Source: Chloroflexota bacterium (GTDB lineage: Bacteria > Chloroflexota > Anaerolineae > Anaerolineales > UBA4823). From it: 5,294 nt of DNA. The stretch lies in the NCBI GenBank assembly GCA_021849525.1, contig JAJZSS010000162.1:1-5294 (forward strand), read 5' to 3'. Positions 1 through 5,294 of this stretch are shown here, piece after piece; position 1 is the first letter of the stretch; every line of letters starts with the position of its first letter. Position numbers and translations under genes: made by a program. The notes beneath the pieces are model-generated. The model was given only the letters and a program-made list of their open reading frames with translations. It was not told where the DNA came from and ran no database searches.

Positions 1-148
1 CGAAGCGATCCTGAAAAAACAACCGCCAGGCGTGTTCACCCCGGCCCAAATTCTTGGGCCAGACTGGGTGCTTAAACTGGAACACACCCGCCGCCCAGAT
101 TCCCTGCCAGAGCGTCCTTCCCGTCCAGCAGCAGCCACACGGATATGA
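1..148 (+). CDS. C-terminal end of an unrecognised protein (5' truncated)
   Basis: The frame beginning at base 2 is open from the window edge for 48 codons and stops at TGA 146-148. The peptide starts EAILKKQPPGVFTPAQILGP and ends AAATRI. The segment around PPGVFTPAQILGPDWVLKL reads like a folded C-terminal segment. It is loosely reminiscent of the 'PG-x-x-TPA-x-x-x-G' ending of saccharopine-dehydrogenase-like NAD(P)-binding proteins, but this is too short to assign. The last 20 or so residues are rich in Pro, Arg and Ala and look like a disordered tail. The two other plus frames close within the first 75 bases, which favours this one. The gene converges on the RACo-type gene with 33 bp between stop codons. 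No function is claimed. Confidence 0.55.
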   Translation, partial: EAILKKQPPGVFTPAQILGPDWVLKLEHTRRPDSLPERPSRPAAATRI

Positions 149-181
149 TTCAGCCTGGGTCCTGCGTCTGAATGTCTTAGA

Positions 182-1753
182 TCAGCGCTGGGGGGCCAGC
201 ACCATGGCGTTGATATAACTCTGGATAAAAGCCGGGTCCTGGTCCAGGTCGATTTGCTCGCTCGCCTGCGCCAGCTCGATGGCGGCAGCCATGCCTTCGT
301 CGCTCAAGAACATCGCCGCTCCCAGCCCGGCGCCGTTGGGGATCGTCTCCACCCGGTCGTGCCCCACCGGTGGGATCATGCCCAGCGCCAGCACACCCTC
401 GATATCCACCTGACCGCCGAAGGAGCCGGTCAGGATCAGGCGCTGCAGATCGCCAGCTTCCAGGTCCAGGTTTTTCATCAGGATTTCCACCGCCGCCCGG
501 ATCGCCCCCTTGGCTTTTTGCAGCTCCCGGATATCCCACTGCGTCAGCGCCAGCCGTCCGTCCCCGGTCAGCGGAATACTGCGGAATTCGTCCCCACTGC
601 TTTGCTTGCCATTGCCCGCCAGGTACGCCGGGTTGATCCGCCCCGAGGCTTCGATCGTCCCATTTTTACGCAGCTCATGCACCACACTGAGCAGTCCCGA
701 GCCGGTCAGGCCGACCGGCGGTTGGTCGCCAATCGTCTGCAGAATCAATTTCCCTTCTTCCAGCCGTGCTCCCACAATTGCCCCATCCACCGCCCGCGTC
801 CCACACGAGATATTCACCCCCTCAAAAGCTGGGCCGGCCGCCGTCGAAGCAACCAGGATCCGCCTGCCATCCGTCACCATCACTTCCCCATTCGTCCCCA
901 GGTCGATGGCAGCCATCGGGCCTGGGGCGTGGGCAAAATCGAAATATGCCAGGCAGGCCAGAGCATCCGAGCCCACAAAGCCGCCGATCAACGGCGGCAG
1001 ACTCACCTGCACACTCTCGCCGAAGATCCCATCCATGAGCTGGTTTGCATCCAGGATGGCAGCTTTCTGGTAAGGCTGAAACGGCATCTGCGCCAGGCTG
1101 TCCAGCGGCAGCTTCGCCAGCAGATGGTGCATGGCCACATTGCCCACAATCGTCACGCGCTGGATACGCTTCTTGATCCGTTCGGCCAGCTTGAGCGAAT
1201 CCACCGCCTGGTTGATCGAAGCCAGCGCCAGCCTGTGCAGGCGCTCAGCGTTGATTTGCGATTCCTGGGCCGCGGCGATGCGGCTGATCACATCCGCCCC
1301 ATACACGGTCTGCTGGTTCAAGCCGGCTCCACCTGCCTGCACCTCACCCGTGTCCAGTAAAGTCAGGAAGGCGGCTACAGTGGTTGAACCCAGGTCGATG
1401 GCCAGCCCCAACGGACCGGAGGAGCTTTTATAGCGCTGGCTGCTGCGGAAAATTTTATTCGAGTAGACTACAATCGGCGACAGCACCACCTGGGCATCGC
1501 CTTCAATGCGTGCCCGGCAGGCCAGGCGGTTGTTCAGCGCCAGCTCACCGGGAGTCAGGTGTTCGTGCTCGATCTCATCCGGCGCCGCCACCCCGCTCTC
1601 GCACAGCACCTTGCACTTGCCGCAGGTGCCGCGCCCGGCGCAGGGCTGCTCCAGCGGCAGGCCGGTGGCCTGGATCGCCTCACCCAGCAGGCTCCCCACA
1701 GGCGCTTCGACGGTCTGGCTTTTTTCGCCATATACTACGGTGACTCTGGGCAT
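182..1753 (-). CDS. RACo-type corrinoid-protein reactivator: [2Fe-2S] ferredoxin domain plus ASKHA ATPase (DUF4445)
   Basis: The 523-residue cytoplasmic protein has a plant-type [2Fe-2S] ferredoxin domain at about residues 1-92. Its cluster ligands are C38, C44, C47 (PCAGRGTCGKC) and C79 (RLACRA). After a short Ser/Lys-rich linker (about 95-115) comes an acetate/sugar kinase-Hsc70-actin (ASKHA) fold. This has a first phosphate motif AIDLGSTTV (118-126), GNVAMHHLL (204-212), GGFVGSDALAC (257-267), a second phosphate motif AAIDLGTNGEV (281-291) and an adenosine-site motif LTGSFGG (441-447). Proteins of this family use ATP to drive electron transfer that returns inactive Co(II) corrinoid proteins to Co(I). 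There is no C-terminal [4Fe-4S] ferredoxin, so it is RACo-like and not RamA-like. It is about 100 residues shorter than the Carboxydothermus RACo as I remember it. The start is fixed by the ferredoxin beta strand MPRVTVVYGE and by a GAGGAT Shine-Dalgarno 11 nt upstream. It lies 7 bp downstream of the DUF1638 gene and is probably co-transcribed and translationally coupled. The actual corrinoid partner is not in the window. Confidence 0.92.
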   Translation of the reverse strand: MPRVTVVYGEKSQTVEAPVGSLLGEAIQATGLPLEQPCAGRGTCGKCKVLCESGVAAPDEIEHEHLTPGELALNNRLACRARIEGDAQVVLSPIVVYSNKIFRSSQRYKSSSGPLGLAIDLGSTTVAAFLTLLDTGEVQAGGAGLNQQTVYGADVISRIAAAQESQINAERLHRLALASINQAVDSLKLAERIKKRIQRVTIVGNVAMHHLLAKLPLDSLAQMPFQPYQKAAILDANQLMDGIFGESVQVSLPPLIGGFVGSDALACLAYFDFAHAPGPMAAIDLGTNGEVMVTDGRRILVASTAAGPAFEGVNISCGTRAVDGAIVGARLEEGKLILQTIGDQPPVGLTGSGLLSVVHELRKNGTIEASGRINPAYLAGNGKQSSGDEFRSIPLTGDGRLALTQWDIRELQKAKGAIRAAVEILMKNLDLEAGDLQRLILTGSFGGQVDIEGVLALGMIPPVGHDRVETIPNGAGLGAAMFLSDEGMAAAIELAQASEQIDLDQDPAFIQSYINAMVLAPQR

Positions 1754-1760
1754 ATCTGTC

Positions 1761-2468
1761 TCACATCCTCAGGAACTGCGCCTGGGTGATCTCACCGCCC
1801 GGCGGGATAATCAAAAATGCTTCGCCAGGTTCCTGGGGCTGCTTGGCCCAGGCCATCAGCTGCTCGATATACACTTCCGAGCCGACGATCTCCTCGTAAA
1901 CCATGCCCCAATGCGCACAGTAAGCTGCCACTTCCAGCGCCTGCGCCCGGTAGGCCGCCAGATCCTCCTGGTTGTGGGCAACAAAAGCCAGGCGCTTATA
2001 ATTCTGGTACTGCATGTCCATCACGGTGGCTGCCAGTTCCGCGCCATATTTAACCACCAGCTTCTGATATTCCATCAGCGGGTTGCTGCCCGATTCCAGC
2101 CAGCCCTTTGTCAGGTAATAGGTCCCCGGCTCGCGGGTGAACGCTTCCTGGTAGGCCTGGTACGATCCCAGCAGGATGGCAATGCAGTCGTCGGTGCGCG
2201 GGACGACCAGGGTATGCACGCCGGCCTTGATATCCCGCAGCCCATTACCGCACAGGCCGTAGCCCAATATCACCAGGCTCGGCTCAGGCAGGCTGTCCAG
2301 CTGCGCCTGCAGGGTCTCCCGCAGCCGGTTGGGGAAAACGTGCAGCCCATAATCCTGGTAGATCACCCGGGCTGCTTCGAGTGCGTCTGGCTCGCCGTTG
2401 TGGGATAAATATTTTTCGATCAAATGCTGGAAAACCTGGCAGGCAATCACGACAACCGGTTGTTTCAT
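1761..2468 (-). CDS. DUF1638 family protein, likely accessory to corrinoid-dependent methyl transfer
   Basis: The 235-residue soluble protein has no signal peptide or membrane segment. I recognise the DUF1638 pattern: an N-terminal strand with Cys (VVVIACQVF, C10), then LVILGYGLCGNGL (C73), LVVPRTDDCIAILLGS (C95), and an aromatic PGTYYLTKGW block (114-123). A fourth Cys, C184, is less clearly part of the pattern. Biochemistry of the family is unsettled. Established context is that DUF1638 genes recur beside corrinoid proteins, methyltransferases and RACo/RamA-like activators in methanogens, acetogens and some Alphaproteobacteria. Here it directly precedes a RACo-type gene, so a role in corrinoid delivery, activation or maturation is inferred. 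The Cys residues could bind a metal or cofactor. The start ATG (2466-2468) has GAGGT at 5 nt spacing. The gene sits just after the fhs terminator and so needs its own promoter. The position after PR, which I remember as His-Asp-Cys in many relatives, is Asp-Asp-Cys here. Confidence 0.88.
   Translation of the reverse strand: MKQPVVVIACQVFQHLIEKYLSHNGEPDALEAARVIYQDYGLHVFPNRLRETLQAQLDSLPEPSLVILGYGLCGNGLRDIKAGVHTLVVPRTDDCIAILLGSYQAYQEAFTREPGTYYLTKGWLESGSNPLMEYQKLVVKYGAELAATVMDMQYQNYKRLAFVAHNQEDLAAYRAQALEVAAYCAHWGMVYEEIVGSEVYIEQLMAWAKQPQEPGEAFLIIPPGGEITQAQFLRM
1765..1770 (-). promoter_or_regulatory. Ribosome binding site of the RACo-type gene, inside the DUF1638 gene
   Basis: On the minus strand GAGGAT lies 11 nt before the ATG at 1753, within the last codons of the DUF1638 gene. 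The spacing is longer than ideal. Its placement over the upstream stop region suggests translational coupling of the two genes. Confidence 0.5.
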
Positions 2469-2473
2469 CGATG

Positions 2474-2478
2474 ACCTC
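2474..2478 (-). promoter_or_regulatory. Ribosome binding site of the DUF1638 gene
   Basis: GAGGT on the minus strand lies 5 nt upstream of the ATG at 2468, a normal spacing. It supports this start codon. Confidence 0.6.
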
Positions 2479-2500
2479 GATAGCTGGAATGAATGGGCTT

Positions 2501-2509
2501 ATTGTATCA
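2501..2509 (-). promoter_or_regulatory. Candidate extended -10 promoter for the DUF1638-RACo operon
   Basis: Reading the minus strand, TG (2509-2508), one base, then TACAAT (2506-2501) forms an extended -10 element (TGnTATAAT consensus, one mismatch in the hexamer). There is no good -35: the region 16-18 bp upstream is the T run of the fhs terminator. An extended -10 can compensate for that. The predicted start would be near 2494, giving a leader of about 25 nt. The strong terminator immediately upstream makes a promoter here likely, but the exact site is a guess. Confidence 0.4.
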
Positions 2510-2520
2510 AATGCTCAGGG

Positions 2521-2559
2521 ATAAAAAAGCAGCATCCGGTAATTTACCCCGGATGCTGC
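2521..2559 (-). terminator. Rho-independent terminator of fhs
   Basis: A perfect 11-bp GC-rich stem, GCAGCATCCGG (2529-2539) with CCGGATGCTGC (2549-2559), closes a 9-nt loop. On the minus strand it is followed directly by TTTTTTAT (2528-2521). It begins 22 nt after the fhs stop codon. In the plus direction there is no T run after the stem, so the terminator works in one direction only and separates fhs from the DUF1638-RACo operon. Confidence 0.92.
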
Positions 2560-2581
2560 AGTCTGGCGTGTGTTTACCTTC

Positions 2582-4459
2582 TTAGAATAGACCCACCACC
2601 CGGTTGGTTTCCAGGTCCAGGTCGACATCGTAGAATACCGGACGAGCTGGCAGGCCGGGCATGGTGCGCATGGTGCCCAGCAGCGGGTACAGGAATCCCG
2701 CTCCCACCGAAGCCCGGATATCCCGGATCGGGATACGGTAGCCCTTCGGCACACCTTTTAGCGCCTGGTCATGGCTCAGGCTCAGGTGAGTTTTGGCCAT
2801 GCACATTGGCAGCTTGTTGAAGCCCTGGCGATTGTATAATTCGATCTTCTTTTCCGCTTCGGGTGAGAAATCCACCCCATCTGCGCCGTAGATCTGGGTG
2901 CAGATGATCTCGATCTTCTCTTTGATCGACAGGTTCAGGTCGTACAGGAACTGGAAGTTGCTGGGTTTCTCGCAGGCAGCAATCACCGCTTCGCCCAGTG
3001 CTTTGGCGCCATCGCCCCCTTCCATCCAGTGCCGGGCAACAACGGCATCTTCGGCGCCGGCTTCCAGGGCTGCCTGGCGCACCAGCTCCACTTCCGCCGG
3101 CGTGTCCGTGGCGAAGGAATTGACCGCCACCACGACCGGGATGCCGAAGCGCAGGGCGTTCTGGATATGGACCTGCATATTCCCCAGCCCGGCTTCAAGC
3201 AGCTCCAGGTTCTCATCGGTGTATTCGGAGGCCAGCGGCTTGCCAGCAACCACTTTCGGCCCGCCGCCGTGCATCTTCAACGCCCGTACCGTCGCCACCA
3301 GGACAACCGCGTTGGGTACCAGCCCGCTGTAGCGGCATTTGATATCGAAGAATTTCTCCATCCCGATATCGGCGCCGAAGCCGCTCTCCGTGACCACGTA
3401 ATCCGCCAGTTTCAGCGCAATCCGGTCGGCGATGATCGAGCTGTTGCCATGGGCAATATTGGCAAACGGCCCGGCATGCACAAAGACCGGCGTGCCTTCC
3501 AGGGTTTGCATCAGGTTCGGCTTGATCGCATCTCGCATCAGGACTGCCATGGCGCCAGCCACGCCCAGGTCTTCGGCGGTCACTGGCTCCCCGCTGCGGC
3601 TGGAGCCGATCACAATATTTCCCAGCCGCCGGCGCATATCTGCCAGGTCACTGGTCAGCGCCAGGATCGCCATCACTTCGCTGGCAACCGCGATATCAAA
3701 ACCGGTGCGCCGTTCACGGCCTTTTTCTTCTGGCCCCTGGCCAACGGTGATCTCGCGCAGAAAGCGGTCATTGGTATCCATCACCCGTCGCCAGGTGATC
3801 AGGTCGGGATCGATATCCAGGCGCACGAATTTTCTGCGCTCTTCCGGGGTCAGATCATCCGGGTTGGTCTTGTTGATTCCCAACTTTTCCAGGCGCTTGA
3901 ACATCGACGGAGCGAACTTGCGCTGCCCTTTTTTATCCGCTGGGCAGAGCGCTTCGAACAGTTTTTCATCGCTCATTGTCGCTTCGTGCAGCATGCGGGC
4001 ATCGATCGCCGCTGCCAGCAGGTTATTGGCCGCGGTCACGGCATGGATATCCCCGGTCAGGTGCAGGTTGAAGTCTTCCATCGGCACCACCTGGCTGTAG
4101 CCGCCCCCGGCCGCCCCGCCTTTAATCCCGAAGGTCGGCCCCTGGCTGGGCTGGCGAATGACCGTGAACACTTTTTTGCCCAATACCGCGCCCAGCGCCT
4201 GGCTCAAGCCAACCGTGGTGGTCGTCTTGCCTTCGCCGAGGGGAGTGGGTGTGATCGCCGTCACATCGACGTATTTACCATTCGGACGATCTTGCAGCCG
4301 ATTCAACACTTCCAGCTTGACCTTTGCAATAAAGTTGCCGTGCAGCTCGAGGTCTTCCGCCAGCAGGCCGACTTCTTCAGCGACCTGCAGAATCGGTTTT
4401 AGCTCAGCTTCCTGGGCGACATCGATGTCACTCGGGACCGGGTAGCGTCTTTTAATCAT
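2582..4459 (-). CDS. fhs: Formate--tetrahydrofolate ligase (10-formyl-THF synthetase), long eukaryote-like form
   Basis: The enzyme makes 10-formyl-THF from formate, THF and ATP in the cytoplasm. It feeds purine and serine/methionine synthesis or, in anaerobes, the methyl branch of the Wood-Ljungdahl pathway. The protein is full length at 625 residues. Visible motifs are the N-terminal VPSDIDVAQ, the ATP-binding loop [16 protein letters not shown] (70-85), [19 protein letters not shown] (111-129), [11 protein letters not shown] (131-141), [20 protein letters not shown] (322-341), and [19 protein letters not shown] (358-376). F449 (VNSF) and W478 (RHWMEGG) match the aromatic pair that stacks on the folate ring in the Moorella enzyme as I recall it. 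The C-terminus is VVGLF. Residues 154-213 replace a stretch of about 8 residues in short bacterial enzymes and, with other small insertions, explain the length compared with about 560. The start has AAAGGAG at close spacing and a strong promoter. The enzyme is monocistronic: its own promoter and terminator flank it. It is divergent from the homocysteine methyltransferase gene. Confidence 0.98.
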   Translation of the reverse strand: MIKRRYPVPSDIDVAQEAELKPILQVAEEVGLLAEDLELHGNFIAKVKLEVLNRLQDRPNGKYVDVTAITPTPLGEGKTTTTVGLSQALGAVLGKKVFTVIRQPSQGPTFGIKGGAAGGGYSQVVPMEDFNLHLTGDIHAVTAANNLLAAAIDARMLHEATMSDEKLFEALCPADKKGQRKFAPSMFKRLEKLGINKTNPDDLTPEERRKFVRLDIDPDLITWRRVMDTNDRFLREITVGQGPEEKGRERRTGFDIAVASEVMAILALTSDLADMRRRLGNIVIGSSRSGEPVTAEDLGVAGAMAVLMRDAIKPNLMQTLEGTPVFVHAGPFANIAHGNSSIIADRIALKLADYVVTESGFGADIGMEKFFDIKCRYSGLVPNAVVLVATVRALKMHGGGPKVVAGKPLASEYTDENLELLEAGLGNMQVHIQNALRFGIPVVVAVNSFATDTPAEVELVRQAALEAGAEDAVVARHWMEGGDGAKALGEAVIAACEKPSNFQFLYDLNLSIKEKIEIICTQIYGADGVDFSPEAEKKIELYNRQGFNKLPMCMAKTHLSLSHDQALKGVPKGYRIPIRDIRASVGAGFLYPLLGTMRTMPGLPARPVFYDVDLDLETNRVVGLF

Positions 4460-4463
4460 AGTT

Positions 4464-4471
4464 TCTCCTTT
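4464..4471 (-). promoter_or_regulatory. Ribosome binding site of fhs
   Basis: The minus strand carries AAAGGAGA, with the AGGAG core ending 5 nt before the ATG at 4459. This is a strong Shine-Dalgarno sequence that confirms the start. Confidence 0.85.
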
Positions 4472-4489
4472 ACGATTGACTTTGGTGGA

Positions 4490-4518
4490 TTTATAGCTGA
4501 TCTAAAATCCTGTGTCAA
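4490..4518 (-). promoter_or_regulatory. fhs: fhs promoter (sigma-70 type)
   Basis: The minus strand has a perfect -35 TTGACA (4518-4513), exactly 17 bp, then TATAAA (4495-4490), which matches the -10 consensus at five of six positions. Transcription would start near 4483, leaving a leader of about 24 nt. That is too short for a riboswitch, so any control probably acts at the DNA level. Confidence 0.82.
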
Positions 4519-4525
4519 CTGGACA
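4513..4525. promoter_or_regulatory. Imperfect dyad over the fhs -35 box, possible operator
   Basis: TGTCAACTGGACA reads TGTC-N5-GACA, a small dyad whose left half is the fhs -35 hexamer. A further TGTCA lies at 4550-4554, and GACATT (4522-4527) pairs with AATGTC (4548-4553) as a second inverted repeat with a 20-bp gap. A repressor bound here could block fhs and also act on the divergent gene. The match is short and could be chance. Confidence 0.25.
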
Positions 4526-4550
4526 TTGCATATGATTTATCCAGTAAAAT
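4520..4550 (+). promoter_or_regulatory. Weak candidate promoter for the homocysteine methyltransferase gene
   Basis: TGGACA (4520-4525, five of six to the -35 consensus) is followed after 19 bp by TAAAAT (4545-4550, five of six to the -10). The spacer is longer than the usual 16-18 bp. If used, it would give a leader of about 115 nt containing the hairpin at 4596-4624. A second TAAAAT at 4606-4611 has no acceptable -35. No plus-strand promoter in this gap is convincing. Confidence 0.25.
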
Positions 4551-4595
4551 GTCACCTGCCGGGTGCGATCTCAGCCCGAGATGCCAATACTTGCA

Positions 4596-4624
4596 GGGAG
4601 TGGGGTAAAATACTTACCATTCCC
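4596..4624 (+). other. Hairpin in the leader of the homocysteine methyltransferase gene
   Basis: GGGAGT (4596-4601) pairs with ATTCCC (4619-4624, one G-T wobble). After a GG bulge, GGTAA (4604-4608) pairs with TTACC (4614-4618) around a 5-nt AATAC loop. No T run follows, so it is not an ordinary terminator. The TTCCCA at 4620-4625 could instead pair with TGGGAA at 4656-4661, just before the Shine-Dalgarno. I cannot match the region to a SAM, SAH, cobalamin or THF riboswitch consensus. Confidence 0.4.
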
Positions 4625-4663
4625 AAGACCGAAGCCGTACAAATGCGTTCAGTTATGGGAACC

Positions 4664-4668
4664 GGAGG
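4664..4668 (+). promoter_or_regulatory. Ribosome binding site that decides the start of the homocysteine methyltransferase gene
   Basis: GGAGG lies 4 nt before the ATG at 4673. Two other in-frame ATGs (4643 and 4655) would add 10 or 6 residues but lack a purine-rich site at suitable distance. The start at 4673 also gives the usual short N-terminus before the DGAMGT motif. Confidence 0.75.
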
Positions 4669-4672
4669 AAAA

Positions 4673-5294
4673 ATGAACGCAATCGAAAGCCTGCTGGCTG
4701 CTGAAAAATGTTTGCTGCTCGACGGCGCGATGGGCACCATGCTCATGGCTGCCGGGTTGGAATCGGGTGATGCCCCCGAGCTGTGGAACGTGGAACATCC
4801 CGAACGGGTGCGCGCCGTCCACCGCGCCTATATCGAAGCCGGGTCACGCCTGATCCTGACCAATTCTTTCGGCGGTTCGGCTCTGCGGCTGCGCCGGCAA
4901 GGGTTATATGCGCGGGCTTTCGAGCTCAATCGCGCTGCCGGCGAAATCGCCCGCTCCGAAGCTCTGTCTGCCCCGCACACCGTCCTAATCGCCGGCTCGA
5001 TGGGTCCTACTGGAGAAATGCTCGTCCCGCTGGGAAAAATGGAGCCAGGTGAAGCTGTGCAGATCTTCGCCGAGCAGGCCAATGCTCTGGCCGCCGGCGG
5101 CGTCGACCTGCTGTGGATCGAGACGATGAGTGACCTGGGGGAAGTGGAAGCTGCCATTTCCGGCGCCCGCTACGGTGCTCCGCAGCTCCCCCTGGCGGTC
5201 ACGATGACCTATGAATCTCGCGGCCGCACCATGATGGGGGTCAGGCCCCAGCAGGCCGCGGCAGCCATGAAAGCCGCCGGGGTAACGATCATCG
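4673..5294 (+). CDS. Homocysteine S-methyltransferase family protein (3' truncated by the window edge)
   Basis: The frame is open from ATG 4673 through the last base, giving 207 codons beginning MNAIESLLAAEKCLLLDGAM. This is the N-terminal part of the TIM barrel that moves a methyl group onto homocysteine to give methionine. Seen motifs are LLDGAMGTML (15-24), SGDAPELWNVEHPE (31-44), LTNSFGG (62-68), GSMGPTGEMLVPLG (108-121), LLWIETMSD (146-154) and GRTMMGVRP (184-192). From memory, the SGDAPELWN block, the GSMGPTGE-x-LVPLG block and the RTMMG block are typical of the bacterial proteins often called betaine--homocysteine methyltransferase. The Zn-ligand cysteines of the family come later: the window stops just before the expected GxNCG. 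The methyl donor (betaine or a methyl-corrinoid protein) therefore cannot be read from this fragment, nor whether cobalamin- or folate-binding domains are fused behind it. The gene is divergent from fhs, and its neighbourhood with RACo/DUF1638 favours a corrinoid donor. Confidence 0.9.
   Translation, partial: MNAIESLLAAEKCLLLDGAMGTMLMAAGLESGDAPELWNVEHPERVRAVHRAYIEAGSRLILTNSFGGSALRLRRQGLYARAFELNRAAGEIARSEALSAPHTVLIAGSMGPTGEMLVPLGKMEPGEAVQIFAEQANALAAGGVDLLWIETMSDLGEVEAAISGARYGAPQLPLAVTMTYESRGRTMMGVRPQQAAAAMKAAGVTII

Noticed and set aside
43..60. Perfect 7-bp inverted repeat GGCCCAA-ATTC-TTGGGCC
   Set aside because: It lies inside the coding end of the first gene, has no T run on either side, and encodes a sensible PAQILGP segment. 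A terminator or operator role is not supported.
148..173. ATTCAG/CTGAAT 6-bp stem between the two convergent stop codons, considered as a bidirectional terminator
   Set aside because: The stem is AT-rich with a 14-nt loop and no T run on either strand.
254..1360. Long plus-strand open frame (368 codons) opposite the RACo-type gene
   Set aside because: Its peptide is rich in His, Arg, Gln and Pro with no recognisable motif. It lies antisense to a gene with clear family motifs, as expected from GC-rich codon use.
1506..2408. Plus-strand open frame (300 codons) spanning the DUF1638/RACo junction
   Set aside because: It is antisense to two recognisable genes, crosses their junction, and shows no motifs of its own.
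3029..4402. Long plus-strand open frame (457 codons) opposite fhs
   Set aside because: It is a shadow frame: the minus strand encodes an unmistakable formate--THF ligase over the same bases, and the plus-strand peptide has no family features.
4460..4672. SAM, SAH, cobalamin or THF riboswitch in the divergent gap
   Set aside because: I could not find the conserved cores of these classes on either strand. The fhs leader is only about 24 nt, so it cannot hold one.
4552..4746. Small minus-strand open frame over the leader and start of the homocysteine methyltransferase gene
   Set aside because: It overlaps the true gene start and the leader hairpin, has no clear ribosome binding site that I could see, and has no recognisable content.
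4828..5157. Minus-strand open frame opposite the start of the homocysteine methyltransferase gene
   Set aside because: The plus strand carries DGAMGT, TNSFGG and GSMGPTG motifs in one continuous frame. The minus peptide is Arg/Ser/Ala-rich with no family signal.

Overview
This window most resembles a fragment of a GC-rich anaerobic bacterium, possibly Chloroflexota (Anaerolineae-like). That placement is inferred from gene content and the style of the proteins; no rRNA or other marker is present. The sequence is gene-dense with short intergenic gaps. Three complete genes lie on the minus strand, and a partial plus-strand gene sits at each edge.

Layout from left to right: (1) the last 48 codons of an unrecognised plus-strand gene, ending at 148. 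(2) A two-gene minus-strand operon converging on it. It encodes a DUF1638 protein (1761-2468) followed, after 7 bp, by a RACo-type protein with an N-terminal [2Fe-2S] domain and a C-terminal ASKHA ATPase fold (182-1753). This is the kind of protein that reductively reactivates corrinoid (vitamin B12) proteins. (3) A strong Rho-independent terminator (2521-2559) closing the gene upstream. (4) A 625-residue formate--tetrahydrofolate ligase, fhs (2582-4459, minus), with its own near-consensus promoter TTGACA-N17-TATAAA. (5) A 213-bp divergent intergenic region with the fhs promoter, a small dyad and a hairpin in the leader of the opposite gene. (6) The first 207 codons of a plus-strand homocysteine S-methyltransferase-family gene (4673 to the window end), resembling the bacterial betaine/corrinoid-type homocysteine methyltransferases.

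The genes form a coherent one-carbon theme. Fhs loads formate onto tetrahydrofolate, the homocysteine methyltransferase domain is an acceptor for methyl groups, and the RACo/DUF1638 pair would keep a cob(I)alamin protein active. The most interesting reading is that the window holds part of a split, MetH-like cobalamin-dependent methionine synthase. Its homocysteine-binding and reactivation parts would be here, and the corrinoid and methyl-THF-binding parts elsewhere. The second notable point is that Fhs is of the long type found in eukaryotic C1-tetrahydrofolate synthases, not the short type of classical acetogens. No mobile element, CRISPR array, tRNA or rRNA is visible, and no gene-free stretch exceeds 300 bases.
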